From Nostoc commune NIES-4072 (lineage in GTDB: Bacteria > Cyanobacteriota > Cyanobacteriia > Cyanobacteriales > Nostocaceae), in the NCBI RefSeq assembly GCF_003113895.1, contig NZ_BDUD01000001.1, forward strand, positions 6,948,559-7,012,558: a stretch of DNA of 64,000 nucleotides, in the 5' to 3' direction. Below the pieces are notes generated by a model. The model made no database searches. It was not told where the DNA came from and saw only the letters and a program-made list of their open reading frames with translations. A program made the translations under genes and the position numbers. Below, piece by piece: positions 16,485-25,598 of this stretch; the stretch's first letter is position 1, and each line of letters starts with the position of its first letter.

Positions 16485-17407
16485 ATGAGTGACATACTGA
16501 ATCACATTGAGGAGAATCGAAAAGAAACAAAGCGATTAATTGGTATGAAGTATGAACAGTTACAACAATTAATCCAAAATGCGGAGCAGTTACATCATGA
16601 GAAACAAGCGTTGTTAGAATCCAAAAAAGTTAGAATTATTACTGGTGGTGGAGGTCGTAAACCAAAACTATCTATTAAAGAACAAATAATTTTAACCTTA
16701 GTATATCTGAGGCACATGACAAGTTTTCAACTTTTGGGTATCCAGTTTGGAGTCAGTGAGTCTACGGCAAATGATACGTTTAATTATTGGTTGCCTCTTT
16801 TGAGATAACTGTTACCATCCAGTTTAATTGAACAAGTAAAAAAAAAGAATCTGACTATGAATTAGTTAAAGAAATACTCACAGATTATGAATTAATTGTA
16901 GATAGCTATGAGCAAGTGAGGGAAAGACTTAGAGACAATAAATAGCAAGAAGAATATTACTCAGTTAAGGCAAGTAAACATACATTTAAAAGTCAGATAA
17001 TTATCCTGCCTAATAGTAGTGATATTGTTGATGTTGTGGCAGGAGAACCTGGATCAAAAAGCGATATAACAATGTTTAGAGAAAATCGTGATAACTTTGA
17101 CCAAAAACAAAGTTTTAAGGGAGATTTGGGTTATATAGGAGAAGATTTAATTGATACTCAGATTAAGAAACCAAGAAATAAAGAGTTAACAACTAAACAG
17201 AAAACATCAAACAAGGAGTTTTCATCAAAACGAGTATTTGTTGAACATCGAATTCGCTCAGTAAAAATTTTTCGAGTTGTTCAAGACAGATTTAGGTTGA
17301 ATCCTAAGAAGTATGAACAAGTTATCTTGACTATTTGTGGACTAGTAAGATTACGAATTGGATCGCTAATATTACCAGTAGAAATATATCCTATGCCGTC
17401 AGGCTAA
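16485..17407 (+). pseudogene. Degenerate IS5-type transposase
   Basis: The N-terminal 107 residues (EEQ-type helical start, then GGGGRKPKLSIKEQIILTLV and GVSESTANDTFNYWLPLLR) form the helix-turn-helix half. The C-terminal half from 17036 reads VAGEPGSKSDITMFRENRD, GDLGYIGED and KRVFVEHRIRSVKIFRVV, the DDE half. Between them lie a frame change near 16805 and an in-frame TAG at 16942-16944. Rejoined, the frame spells a normal IS5-family transposase of about 300 residues. It is dead in its present form. I could not define terminal inverted repeats. Confidence 0.8.
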
Positions 17408-17554
17408 AATTAATGCATATAACTACATATTTTTGCCTTGTTATTATCAGCAAGTATCTCAAATTCCTATTTTATCGTACTGATTAGCTAGCTTTTGATG
17501 TTTGCATCGGCATCTTATAAACTAGTTACAGCAAAGCTTTGATAGTTTTCGGAG

Positions 17555-17725
17555 ATGTCTATTTATCGTGACGAGGTGAAAGAAATTCGTCGGGTATTCA
17601 ACCTTAAGCACGAGGGCGAACTTTGGGAAGTGATAGAAGTATTAGAACCAAACGGTTCAAAGACCAAGTTATTAAGAGATGTTCGTGAACAATATCGTCT
17701 GCGACCATCTGCTGATAATCTTTAG
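17555..17725 (+). CDS. Small unknown protein
   Basis: 56 residues, MSIYRDEVKEIRRVFNLKHE, with GGAG directly before the ATG. Charged and soluble, including LWEVIEVLEPNGSKTKLL. It could be a small antitoxin-like or regulatory protein; no family recognised. The nearest neighbours are the dead IS5 transposase and the convergent PIN toxin gene. Confidence 0.4.
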   Translation: MSIYRDEVKEIRRVFNLKHEGELWEVIEVLEPNGSKTKLLRDVREQYRLRPSADNL

Positions 17726-17768
17726 TCACATTATATTGCTGCGCGATCGCCCCGTGGTCGATTAGCAT

Positions 17769-18242
17769 TTAAGAATGCTTATCTAACAACTTTTGAAACA
17801 AACTATCAGATGCCCAGAAAGATGTGTTTTTAAGGCTTTGGATAGTAACAGGTAAATTGATGAGCTTCATCGTTGTTGCCTGATCCAGAATTCCCAAGAT
17901 ACCTGTGATAACCAAATTTCTATCTTTGGCAATGCGTCTTGCTTTCATGTCGTCTAATATAAGTAAATCTGCATTGAGTTCCTGAGCTAGCAGTATAGCC
18001 TCAGATTCACCAAGATCGAGCAAATTTGCAATCGCATCCGTACTTTGGCTAACGGGTTGAATTTTTAACCAGCTGGGTGGTGTTGCAATCCAAGCTTGGA
18101 CAGGTAGTGGAGCAAGTTTATCAGATAGCTCAGTGTAAACTGCTTGAGGAATGATAATTTGCTGAAATAGTTCTGGTAGGAGGTTAATTTGCCCAATCAA
18201 AATTAGGTAGTTGATTGGAGAAGTGTTGGAGACAATAATCAT
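17769..18242 (-). CDS. PIN-domain toxin, DUF3368 type
   Basis: 157 residues. MIIVSNTSPINYLILIGQ (the usual IVSDTSPL motif, here with N in place of the first acidic residue D), then LGESEAILLAQELNADLLIL and DDMKARRIAKDRNL give the later acidic residues of a PIN-fold RNase. The DUF3368 group forms type II toxin-antitoxin pairs with UPF0175 proteins, as here: the antitoxin precedes it with a 4-base overlap. The D-to-N change at the first catalytic position may reduce activity. The module may stabilise the nifD element. Confidence 0.85.
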   Translation of the reverse strand: MIIVSNTSPINYLILIGQINLLPELFQQIIIPQAVYTELSDKLAPLPVQAWIATPPSWLKIQPVSQSTDAIANLLDLGESEAILLAQELNADLLILDDMKARRIAKDRNLVITGILGILDQATTMKLINLPVTIQSLKNTSFWASDSLFQKLLDKHS

Positions 18243-18508
18243 TCAGTAGCTAGTAGGTTACGAATCGCTTGAACATCTTGTTCTAAGTCTTCTTCAGTGT
18301 AGGGTAAATAAGCTTGTTCACGTTTGAGGAATTCATAAGTTTCCCATCGAGAAGATAAATTCAGCATTCGGTGAACTTCGGCGGCTCCAATGCGACCTTG
18401 GCGATAATTATCAGCTGCTATAAGTTCCAAAACTCTCCGGGAAATGTTAGTGGGTTGTACTTGTAATTGATTAGCTATATCATCGGGGAGTTCAATGATA
18501 ATTTGCAT
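18239..18508 (-). CDS. UPF0175-family antitoxin
   Basis: 89 residues. MQIIIELPDDIANQLQ and RRVLELIAADNYRQGRIGAA, then EVHRMLNLSSRWETYEFLKR fit UPF0175, a small DNA-binding antitoxin family. It is the first gene of the pair with the DUF3368 PIN toxin, ATGA overlap. Presumably autoregulates its own promoter, about 180 bases from the end of xisA. Confidence 0.88.
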   Translation of the reverse strand: MQIIIELPDDIANQLQVQPTNISRRVLELIAADNYRQGRIGAAEVHRMLNLSSRWETYEFLKREQAYLPYTEEDLEQDVQAIRNLLATE

Positions 18509-18688
18509 AAGTTATACTCCTTGGTTAATTTTAACTTTTGCAGTCATCCTGTGATGAAATTATAATCCATACATGACCTCGTTTTTCTTGTATGTATATG
18601 CTCTATGGCTAGCAAAAGTCAATAACGATAGTTCTTCACCCATAAACCATAGCAAATTATATAAAATTGGTATGATTTATCAGTAAAT

Positions 18689-19990
18689 TTAACTTTGTTT
18701 ATAAACTATTTCCATTCTCAACTTCTCAATCTCTAACCTCAATTTGTCATTCTCCATCCTCAACTTAGCATTCTCCTCTCTAATCAACTCAATTTCATTC
18801 CTCTTACTCAACGCCTGATTAATCGCCAATTTCCGCATATCTAGCGAAAACCAACGCTGATAAGTTTGGGTATGAACTTGCACACTATGCCCCAAATTAT
18901 CCGCCGCCGCTTTAATTGGTATCCCTAGAATATGCGCCCGGATTGCCCAAGCGTGACGTAAATCATAAGGTTTAAAATCTAATCCTATTTTGCGAAACCA
19001 CCAACTAACTCGTTGTGTTAACGCCGTTATATCAGCATGATTAGTGTTATCTTTTTTAGCGATCGCCCTCCTCAACATCTCTAAATACTTCGGATTTCTC
19101 AAATCAAAATCCTCAATCCATTGCCGATATAATGGTAGTGCTTCTCTCTCACCAGTTTTACAATCTTTATCAACTTTCCATGTCAAATCAGCATTTTCTT
19201 GACTCAACCACCAATCAAGATCGGGATTAATAAAAAGTTCCCTTGGACGTAAACCAAAAACTGCTAACATTCCATAAGTCCACCGCCAAAGTTGCCAACT
19301 ATCTTGAACGTTTTGATTAACTTGATTACCTCTGTTATTTTGATAATCTTCAAACTTGATAATTCCCTCAGATATTTCTGCATCGGTCGGTATATTCCGG
19401 GAATTATTCTCAGGCATTTTGGAATATTTAGATAAATCGATTTCGATATTGAATGTCACACAAAATGCTGCGATCGCTCTAGCTGCATTATACTTAGCCC
19501 ATTCTTTATCAATTTGCTCAATTGAACTGATCAGATTTTCCGCAGTTGCCAAATCTTGAGTATTGGTAAATCTCTTTGTACGAGAAAAGTAATAAAAAAA
19601 AGTATGTTCGCTTTTCGTTGTGCGTTTATGAGTTTTAAAATACTCTTTCTCAAATTTTTCTAGTAATTCTCCTATAGTTTTAAAATCTTTTTTAATTGCC
19701 TCATTTCCTAAATATTTATCATTCCATTCAAAAGTTTTACGAGCGATTAACTTCCCTAACTCATAAGCTTCTTCCTCAGCCGTCTTGAGTCCATCCAAGT
19801 TAGCGGGAATATTCAAACTGAGATTGTATTGCTTTCTTCCAGTTCCATTACTGTCCTTGTCTCCTGGTTTAATTGGTAACGTCGCCCGTAATTGCAGACT
19901 TCCATTCGATTCTCTAATTGTCACCTTTGCCTTTGCAGACTTCAAACGCAGATTAACTTTTTCTAATTCTAGTAGTACTTTCGTTCTCAT
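18689..19990 (-). CDS. xisA: XisA-type site-specific recombinase of the nifD element
   Basis: 433 residues. Tyrosine-recombinase family in the XisA/XisC branch: FGLRPRELF carries the first Arg, DFKPYDLRHAWAIRAH the His/Arg box, DNLGHSVQVHTQTYQRW the GH motif and likely catalytic Tyr. A C-terminal coiled coil (ELIREENAKLRMENDKLRLE) follows. It is homologous along its whole length to the hupL-element recombinase at 40456 (shared [17 protein letters not shown] core). Its start is 228 bases from the right GGATTACTCCG repeat, the arrangement known from Anabaena, where XisA excises the nifD element in heterocysts. It has no helper gene adjacent. Confidence 0.95.
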   Translation of the reverse strand: MRTKVLLELEKVNLRLKSAKAKVTIRESNGSLQLRATLPIKPGDKDSNGTGRKQYNLSLNIPANLDGLKTAEEEAYELGKLIARKTFEWNDKYLGNEAIKKDFKTIGELLEKFEKEYFKTHKRTTKSEHTFFYYFSRTKRFTNTQDLATAENLISSIEQIDKEWAKYNAARAIAAFCVTFNIEIDLSKYSKMPENNSRNIPTDAEISEGIIKFEDYQNNRGNQVNQNVQDSWQLWRWTYGMLAVFGLRPRELFINPDLDWWLSQENADLTWKVDKDCKTGEREALPLYRQWIEDFDLRNPKYLEMLRRAIAKKDNTNHADITALTQRVSWWFRKIGLDFKPYDLRHAWAIRAHILGIPIKAAADNLGHSVQVHTQTYQRWFSLDMRKLAINQALSKRNEIELIREENAKLRMENDKLRLEIEKLRMEIVYKQS

Positions 19991-20034
19991 GTGTTCTTTT
20001 TGCTGCTGTGCTTGCAGAGATGAGCAAAAAAACG

Positions 20035-20094
20035 GGCGATTGTTTAATCGCCTTGGTTCAGGACAACATTTAGATGATGCGTGAGTCCTGAACC
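20035..20094. promoter_or_regulatory. Two hairpins upstream of xisA
   Basis: GGCGATT...AATCGCC (20035-20052) and GGTTCAGGAC...GTCCTGAACC (20055-20094, 10-base perfect arms) lie 45-105 bases upstream of the xisA start, between it and the recombination repeat. They could be binding sites or RNA structures that limit xisA expression; this is inference. Confidence 0.4.
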
Positions 20095-20218
20095 TGATTA
20101 TGCTGTGTTTTTAGCCTATATTTAGGCTAAAAATAAATGTGTTCTCAGAAAACAATGTTTATCGCTGACACTGTTTACTGCAAACATTAAACAGTTGAAA
20201 AGAATTAAACCACAAAAA

Positions 20219-20229
20219 GGATTACTCCG
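20219..20229 (+). repeat. Right recombination repeat of the nifD element
   Basis: GGATTACTCCG, identical to 3789-3799. Confidence 0.95.
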
Positions 20230-20378
20230 GCCCTTATCACGGTTATGACGGCTTTGCCATCTTCGCTCGTGATATGGACTTGGCACTCAACAGCCCAACT
20301 TGGTCATTAATTGGCGCTCCTTGGAATGAAAAAGCTCAGGCTAAGAAGGCTGAAGCTAAGGCTAAGGCTGCCGTCTAG
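20219..20378 (+). CDS. nifD: nifD, 3' piece
   Basis: Encodes the last ~53 residues of Nif[21 protein letters not shown], then [18 protein letters not shown] and an Ala/Lys-rich tail ending at TAG 20376-20378. The frame continues that of the 3325-3799 piece through the shared GGATTACTCCG repeat. Without excision this part has no start codon and is not made. nifK follows 249 bases downstream. Confidence 0.96.
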
Positions 20379-20521
20379 GGAAATGGGAGAGAGCGATAAG
20401 TAAGGATAACCTGGGGCTAAAACCCCAGGAGGGAGTTGGGAATCCAAAATTCAAAATTGAAAGATTAAAATTTCTTTTGATTTTTGCATTTTGAATTTTG
20501 AATCATATTCCCATCTCCCTT

Positions 20522-20577
20522 GTAAAGACGCGTAGACGCTCGAAGAGCGGCTTCTCGCAGAGTATAATCGCGTCTCT
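20522..20577. repeat. 56-bp repeat, inverted copy of 22748-22804
   Basis: GACGCGTAGACGCTCGAAGA, then GCGGCTTCTCGCAGAGTATA, ending in CGCGTCTC. The same sequence, reverse-complemented with few changes, lies at 22748-22804. The GAGACGC / GCGTCTC ends are those of a common cyanobacterial mini-element. Confidence 0.8.
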
Positions 20578-20627
20578 CCCTCCTCAATCAGTAAAAGAAT
20601 TCAGTAAGCTTGGAGATCCAGAAAGAA

Positions 20628-22163
20628 ATGCCTCAGAATCCAGAAAAAATTCAAGATCACGTCGAGTTATTCCACCAACCTGAGTACCAACAGCTATTTG
20701 AAAACAAAAAGCAGTTTGAAAACGGTCACGAAGCCGAAGAAGTACAACGGGTTGCAGAGTGGACAAAGGGTTGGGATTATCGTGAAAAGAACTTCGCTCG
20801 TGAAGCTCTAACCGTTAACCCTGCTAAAGGCTGCCAACCACTAGGAGCAATCTTTGCTGCTGTTGGTTTTGAAGGTACTCTACCTTTCGTTCAAGGTTCT
20901 CAAGGTTGCGTTGCTTATTTCCGCACCCACTTAACCCGCCACTACAAAGAACCATTCTCTGGTGTATCTTCTTCAATGACTGAAGATGCAGCCGTGTTTG
21001 GTGGTCTGCAAAACATGATTGACGGGTTGGCGAACTCTTACCAACTCTACAAGCCTAAGATGATCGCTGTCTGCACCACCTGTATGGCAGAAGTAATTGG
21101 TGATGACTTACAAGCCTTCATCAACAACTCTAAGCAAGCTGGTTCAGTTCCTCAAGATTTCCCAGTACCTTACGCTCACACCCCTAGCTTTGTCGGTTCC
21201 CACATCACTGGTTACGACAACATGATGAAGGGAATTCTTTCTAACTTGACCGCAGGTCATAAGAAAGAAACCAGCAATGGTAAAATCAACTTCATCCCAG
21301 GTTTTGACACCTATGTAGGTAACAACCGCGAAATCAAGCGGATTGCTTCTTTGTTCGGCTTTGACTACACAATTTTAGCCGACAACAGCGACTACTTGGA
21401 TTCACCAAACACAGGTGAGTTCGATATGTACCCAGGTGGTACAAAGTTAGAAGATGCAGCAGATTCAATCAATGCGAAAGCAACGATCGCTCTGCAAGCC
21501 CACTCTACACCCAAAACCCGCGAGTACATCGAAAAAGAATGGCATCAACCAACCTCAGTTTCCCGTCCTTGGGGCATTAAGGGTACTGATGAGTTCTTGA
21601 TGAAACTCAGCGAATTGAGCGGTATCCCCATTCCCGAACAATTAGAAATTGAACGCGGTCAGGCAGTTGATGCCATGACTGACTCCCACTCATGGATTCA
21701 CGGCAAGCGCTTCGCTATCTACGGCGAACCAGATTTAGTATACAGCGTAGTTGGCTTTATGCTAGAAATGGGTGCTGAACCTGTGCATATCTTAGTTCAC
21801 AACAGCAACGAAGTATTTGAAGCAGAAATCAAAGAACTGCTTGCTTCTAGCCCCTTCGGTCAACATGCAACTGTTTGGCCTGGTAAGGACTTGTGGCACA
21901 TGCGTTCACTGTTGTTCACCGAACCAGTAGACTTCCTGGTTGGTAACACCTACGGTAAGTACCTGTGGCGTGACACCAAGATTCCCCTCGTGAGAATCGG
22001 CTACCCCATCATGGATCGCCACCACCTACACCGCTATGCCACCATTGGTTATCAAGGCGTGATCAACCTCCTCAACTGGACTGTAAACACCCTGTTTGAA
22101 GAAATCGATCGCAACACCAACATTCCTTCTAAGACAGATATTTCCTACGACTTGATTCGTTAG
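20628..22163 (+). CDS. nifK: NifK, nitrogenase MoFe protein beta subunit
   Basis: 511 residues from ATG at 20628 (MPQNPEKIQDHVELF, matching the usual NifK start). NifK pairs with NifD in the alpha2beta2 MoFe protein and helps hold the P-cluster. The three beta-subunit P-cluster cysteines are in NPAKGCQP (C69), GSQGCVAYF (C94) and TTCMAEVIGDD (C152). Full length and intact. It is expected to be expressed in heterocysts with upstream nif genes and the rebuilt nifD. The two 56-base inverted repeats at 20522 and 22748 flank it. Confidence 0.98.
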   Translation: MPQNPEKIQDHVELFHQPEYQQLFENKKQFENGHEAEEVQRVAEWTKGWDYREKNFAREALTVNPAKGCQPLGAIFAAVGFEGTLPFVQGSQGCVAYFRTHLTRHYKEPFSGVSSSMTEDAAVFGGLQNMIDGLANSYQLYKPKMIAVCTTCMAEVIGDDLQAFINNSKQAGSVPQDFPVPYAHTPSFVGSHITGYDNMMKGILSNLTAGHKKETSNGKINFIPGFDTYVGNNREIKRIASLFGFDYTILADNSDYLDSPNTGEFDMYPGGTKLEDAADSINAKATIALQAHSTPKTREYIEKEWHQPTSVSRPWGIKGTDEFLMKLSELSGIPIPEQLEIERGQAVDAMTDSHSWIHGKRFAIYGEPDLVYSVVGFMLEMGAEPVHILVHNSNEVFEAEIKELLASSPFGQHATVWPGKDLWHMRSLLFTEPVDFLVGNTYGKYLWRDTKIPLVRIGYPIMDRHHLHRYATIGYQGVINLLNWTVNTLFEEIDRNTNIPSKTDISYDLIR

Positions 22164-22204
22164 AAATTGCGTAGAAACACAACGTGTTAATTAAAGGGTG
22201 AAGA

Positions 22205-22320
22205 AGGGGAGTCGGGAGTAGGGAATAGGGAATGGGGACTGGGGACTAGGGACTGGGAAAATACCCAATGCCCAATACCCAATACCCAATGCCCAATCCC
22301 CAATCCCCAATCCCCAACTC
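22205..22320. repeat. Short tandem (heptamer-type) repeats after nifK
   Basis: Runs of GGGACTA/GGGACTG followed by CCCAATA, CCCAATG and CCCAATC heptamers, which fold back on each other. Typical STRR-type intergenic repeat of heterocystous cyanobacteria. Confidence 0.8.
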
Positions 22321-22358
22321 CCCTTTTTCTTGCTAGCATTTACCGAAGGTATATATAG

Positions 22359-22712
22359 ATGGAAACCATCAATCACACTCACGAACATACTCACACTCAT
22401 CCTCATCCTCATCCTAATTACCATCCACCAAACCAGAAAAAACGAGGGTGGTTCAACAATCTTCTTAATCCGTTGCGCCGTGTGGTGGATGAAATTGAGG
22501 TTAAAAATAATCGCATCGCTCATCTAATTTGTCAAACAATTCCTTGTTGTTGTCCCTTTGAGCGACAAATTAAATTATTTGGGAAGTGTATTGATATCCC
22601 ACCACTATGTAAACTCAATCCTTTATATGACGAATTTGTAGGATTGCGTTTCCGCGCTCTATCTTACCTGACCGATGTCTGTGGAGAGGATGTCACAAGA
22701 TACATTTGTTAA
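22359..22712 (+). CDS. Mo-dependent nitrogenase family small protein
   Basis: 117 residues. The C-terminal ~85 residues (NNLLNPLRRVVDEIEVKNNR, then LICQTIPCCCPFERQIKLFG and LNPLYDEFVGLRFRALSYL) match the Mo-nitrogenase C-terminal family (Mo-nitro_C), found as free-standing proteins in cyanobacteria. The CCC cluster and a later Cys are conserved-looking. The first 25 residues carry about nine histidines in an HTHEHTHTHPHPHP stretch, likely metal-binding. Located between nifK and nifE in the same orientation, it may assist nitrogenase or metal handling; the function is unproven. Confidence 0.85.
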   Translation: METINHTHEHTHTHPHPHPNYHPPNQKKRGWFNNLLNPLRRVVDEIEVKNNRIAHLICQTIPCCCPFERQIKLFGKCIDIPPLCKLNPLYDEFVGLRFRALSYLTDVCGEDVTRYIC

Positions 22713-22747
22713 TTATTGGGCATGGGGCATTGGTCATTAGTCATTGG

Positions 22748-22804
22748 TAGAGACGCAATTATACTCTGCGAGAAGCCGCTCTTCGAGCGTCTACGCGTCT
22801 ATAC
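22748..22804. repeat. 57-bp repeat, inverted copy of 20522-20577
   Basis: GAGACGCAATTATACTCTGC, GAGAAGCCGCTCTTCGAGCG, then TCTACGCGTCT. It is the reverse complement of the copy before nifK. Confidence 0.8.
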
Positions 22805-22860
22805 AATAGTCAATTCAAATGACAAATGACAAAGGACAATTAACAATTAAGAGAAGAGAG

Positions 22861-24240
22861 ATGAAAAGCACCCAAGGTAAAATCAACGAACTGCTGACTG
22901 AGACAGGATGCGAACATAATCAGCACAAACAAACAGAAAAGAAAAACAAGTCTTGCGCTCAACAGGCACAACCTGGCGCGGCTCAAGGGGGCTGTGCCTT
23001 TGATGGTGCAATGATTGCTCTAGTGCCGATCGCAGATGCTGCTCATTTAGTCCACGGGCCGATCGCCTGTGCTGGTAATTCCTGGGGCAGTCGTGGTAGT
23101 CTGTCGTCTGGCCCTCAACTCTACAAAATGGGCTTTACTACTGACTTGGGTGAAAATGATGTCATCTTCGGTGGCGAAAAGAAACTCTACAAAGCGATTC
23201 TGGAACTTCACGAGCGCTACCAACCAGCAGCAGTATTCGTCTATGCCACTTGCGTTACAGCTCTAATTGGCGATGATATGGATGCTGTCTGCAAAGCGGC
23301 GGCTGAAAAAATTGGTATTCCTGTTGTTCCCGTCATTGCCCCAGGATTCATTGGCAGTAAAAATCTCGGCAACCGTTTCGGTGGTGAATCTTTATTAGAA
23401 TATGTTGTCGGCACAGCAGAACCGGAACATACAACGCCCTATGATATTAACTTAATCGGTGAATATAACATCGCCGGTGAAATGTGGGGAGTAACACCAC
23501 TGTTAGAAAAATTAGGCATCCGTATTTTGTCTAAAATTACGGGCGATGCTCGCTACAATGAAATTCGCTACGCCCACCGCGCCAAGCTCAACGTCATGAT
23601 CTGCTCGCGAGCGTTGCTCAATATGGCGAGAAAGATGGAGGAGCGTTACAACATCCCTTACATTGAAGAGTCTTTCTACGGCATCGATGATATGAATCGC
23701 TGTCTGCGAAACATCGCCGCTAAATTAGGCGACGCTGATTTACAGGAGCGGACAGAAAAGCTAATTGCAGAAGAAACGGCTGCTTTAGATTTGGCATTGG
23801 CTCCTTATCGCGCTCGACTCAAAGGTAAGCGGGTTGTTTTGTATACTGGTGGTGTCAAGAGTTGGTCGATTATCTCGGCTGCTAGAGACTTAGGCATTGA
23901 AGTTGTTGCTACCAGTACTCGAAAAAGTACTGAAGAAGATAAAGCCAAAATCAAGAAGTTGATCGGCAACGATGGCATCATGCTGGAGAAAGGCAACGCT
24001 CAAGAATTGTTACAACTGGTTAAAGACACTCGCGCAGATATGCTGATTGCTGGTGGACGTAACCAATACACAGCTTTGAAAGCTAGAATTCCTTTCCTTG
24101 ATATCAACCAAGAACGCCACCATCCTTATGCAGGTTATGTGGGAATGATTGAGATGGCGCGGGAATTGTACGAAGCTCTGTATAGCCCGATTTGGGAACA
24201 AATACGCAAACCCGCTCCTTGGGACGAGGAGGAAGTTTAA
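22861..24240 (+). CDS. nifE: NifE, FeMo-cofactor scaffold subunit
   Basis: 459 residues from ATG at 22861, preceded by AGAGAAGAGAG. NifE with NifN forms the scaffold on which the FeMo-cofactor precursor matures. Conserved features: [35 protein letters not shown] with its Cys, [16 protein letters not shown], and the later [16 protein letters not shown] and [11 protein letters not shown]. The start at 22861 is preferred over an earlier GTG/ATG frame because [12 protein letters not shown] fits NifE. It overlaps nifN by one base (TAATG). Confidence 0.97.
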   Translation: MKSTQGKINELLTETGCEHNQHKQTEKKNKSCAQQAQPGAAQGGCAFDGAMIALVPIADAAHLVHGPIACAGNSWGSRGSLSSGPQLYKMGFTTDLGENDVIFGGEKKLYKAILELHERYQPAAVFVYATCVTALIGDDMDAVCKAAAEKIGIPVVPVIAPGFIGSKNLGNRFGGESLLEYVVGTAEPEHTTPYDINLIGEYNIAGEMWGVTPLLEKLGIRILSKITGDARYNEIRYAHRAKLNVMICSRALLNMARKMEERYNIPYIEESFYGIDDMNRCLRNIAAKLGDADLQERTEKLIAEETAALDLALAPYRARLKGKRVVLYTGGVKSWSIISAARDLGIEVVATSTRKSTEEDKAKIKKLIGNDGIMLEKGNAQELLQLVKDTRADMLIAGGRNQYTALKARIPFLDINQERHHPYAGYVGMIEMARELYEALYSPIWEQIRKPAPWDEEEV

Positions 24241-25577
24241 TGGCGATCGTTACCGCTTCTAACAAAGCACTGACAGTTAATCCCCTCAAGCAGAGTCAAG
24301 CTTTGGGCGCAACCTTAGCCTTTTTGGGATTGAAAGGGACAATGCCCTTATTCCACGGTTCTCAAGGTTGTACTGCTTTCGCTAAAGTTGTCCTAGTACG
24401 GCATTTCCGGGAAGCGATTCCCCTAGCTACGACAGCGATGACGGAAGTCACTACAATCTTGGGTGGTGAAGAGAATGTAGAGCAAGCGATTCTGACTCTG
24501 GTAGAAAAGGCTAATCCAGAAATTATTGGTTTATGTAGTACTGGGTTAACGGAAACTAGAGGCGATGACATTGAAGGTTTTCTGAAGGAAATCCGCGATC
24601 GCCATCCCGAATTGAATAATTTAGCGATCGTTTTTGCACCTACCCCAGATTTTAAAGGTGCGTTGCAAGATGGCTTTGCTGTTGCTGTCGAAAGCATAGT
24701 TAAGGAAATTCCTCGCGCAGGTGGACTCAGAACTGAACAAGTCACGGTTTTGGCGGGTTCTGCCTTCACACCTGGAGATGTACAGGAAATCAAAGAGATA
24801 ATCACGTCCTTTGGACTAGTGCCGATCTTTGTACCTGACCTTGGCGCTTCTCTAGATGGACATTTAGAGGATGCTTATAGTGCAGTTACAGTCAGTGGAA
24901 CTACCTTAAAACAGCTACGAGAAGTAGGTAGTTCTGCCTTTACCCTGGCATTGGGTGAAAGTATGCGGGGGGCTGCCAAGATTCTCGAAGAACGCTTTGG
25001 CACACCTTACGAGGTGTTCGGCGAACTGACGGGATTAGAACCAGTAGATGAGTTTATCCAAGCATTGGCAATTCTGAGCGGTAACAGCGTACCCGAAAAA
25101 TACCGCCGCCAACGTCGTCAGTTGCAAGATGCGATGCTGGATACTCACTTTTACTTCGGTGCAAAACGAGTTTCTTTGGCGCTGGAACCAGACTTGTTGT
25201 GGTCAACGGTGCATTTCCTGCAATCGATGGGAGCGCAAATTCATGCAGTGGTGACAACCACGCGATCGCCCCTCTTAGAAAAACTCCCAGTTAAAAGCAT
25301 CACCATCGGCGACTTAGAAGACTTTGAGAGTCTAGCAGGCGGTTCTGATTTGCTGATTGGTAACTCGAATGTGGGTGCGATCGCAAAACGCCTTTCGATT
25401 CCTCTTTATCGTTTAGGATTGCCCATTTATGACCGCTTAGGTAATGGTCAATTTACCAAAGTTGGTTATCGAGGCACGATGGAAATTGTGTTTGGCATCG
25501 GCAACCTGTTTTTAGAGGCAGAAGAAGCGAGAGTTAAACAATTCCAAGAGTTCGGAACTGTGAGCGCTGAGTTTTGA
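24240..25577 (+). CDS. nifN: NifN, FeMo-cofactor scaffold subunit
   Basis: 445 residues. The start ATG at 24240 overlaps the nifE stop codon, giving [20 protein letters not shown]; upstream in-frame starts lie inside nifE and are not needed. The motifs FHGSQGCTAFAKVVLVRHFR and LCSTGLTETRGDDIEGFL are typical of NifN. It partners NifE in cofactor assembly and resembles NifK structurally. Translation is probably coupled to nifE. Full length. Confidence 0.97.
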   Translation: MAIVTASNKALTVNPLKQSQALGATLAFLGLKGTMPLFHGSQGCTAFAKVVLVRHFREAIPLATTAMTEVTTILGGEENVEQAILTLVEKANPEIIGLCSTGLTETRGDDIEGFLKEIRDRHPELNNLAIVFAPTPDFKGALQDGFAVAVESIVKEIPRAGGLRTEQVTVLAGSAFTPGDVQEIKEIITSFGLVPIFVPDLGASLDGHLEDAYSAVTVSGTTLKQLREVGSSAFTLALGESMRGAAKILEERFGTPYEVFGELTGLEPVDEFIQALAILSGNSVPEKYRRQRRQLQDAMLDTHFYFGAKRVSLALEPDLLWSTVHFLQSMGAQIHAVVTTTRSPLLEKLPVKSITIGDLEDFESLAGGSDLLIGNSNVGAIAKRLSIPLYRLGLPIYDRLGNGQFTKVGYRGTMEIVFGIGNLFLEAEEARVKQFQEFGTVSAEF

Positions 25578-25598
25578 ATTAACGCTTGAAAATTCAAA

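Larger units (their letters stand above)
3789..20218. mobile_element. 16.43-kb nifD excision element
   Basis: Bounded by identical 11-base repeats GGATTACTCCG (3789-3799 and 20219-20229), the same repeat known for the Anabaena PCC 7120 nifD element, which is about 11 kb. A XisA-type recombinase lies 228 bases inside the right border. Excision by recombination of the two repeats joins HSWDYS to GPYHGYDG in frame, rebuilding the NifD C-terminus. The cargo is about 17 genes and gene remnants, most with no evident role in nitrogen fixation. Confidence 0.95.
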
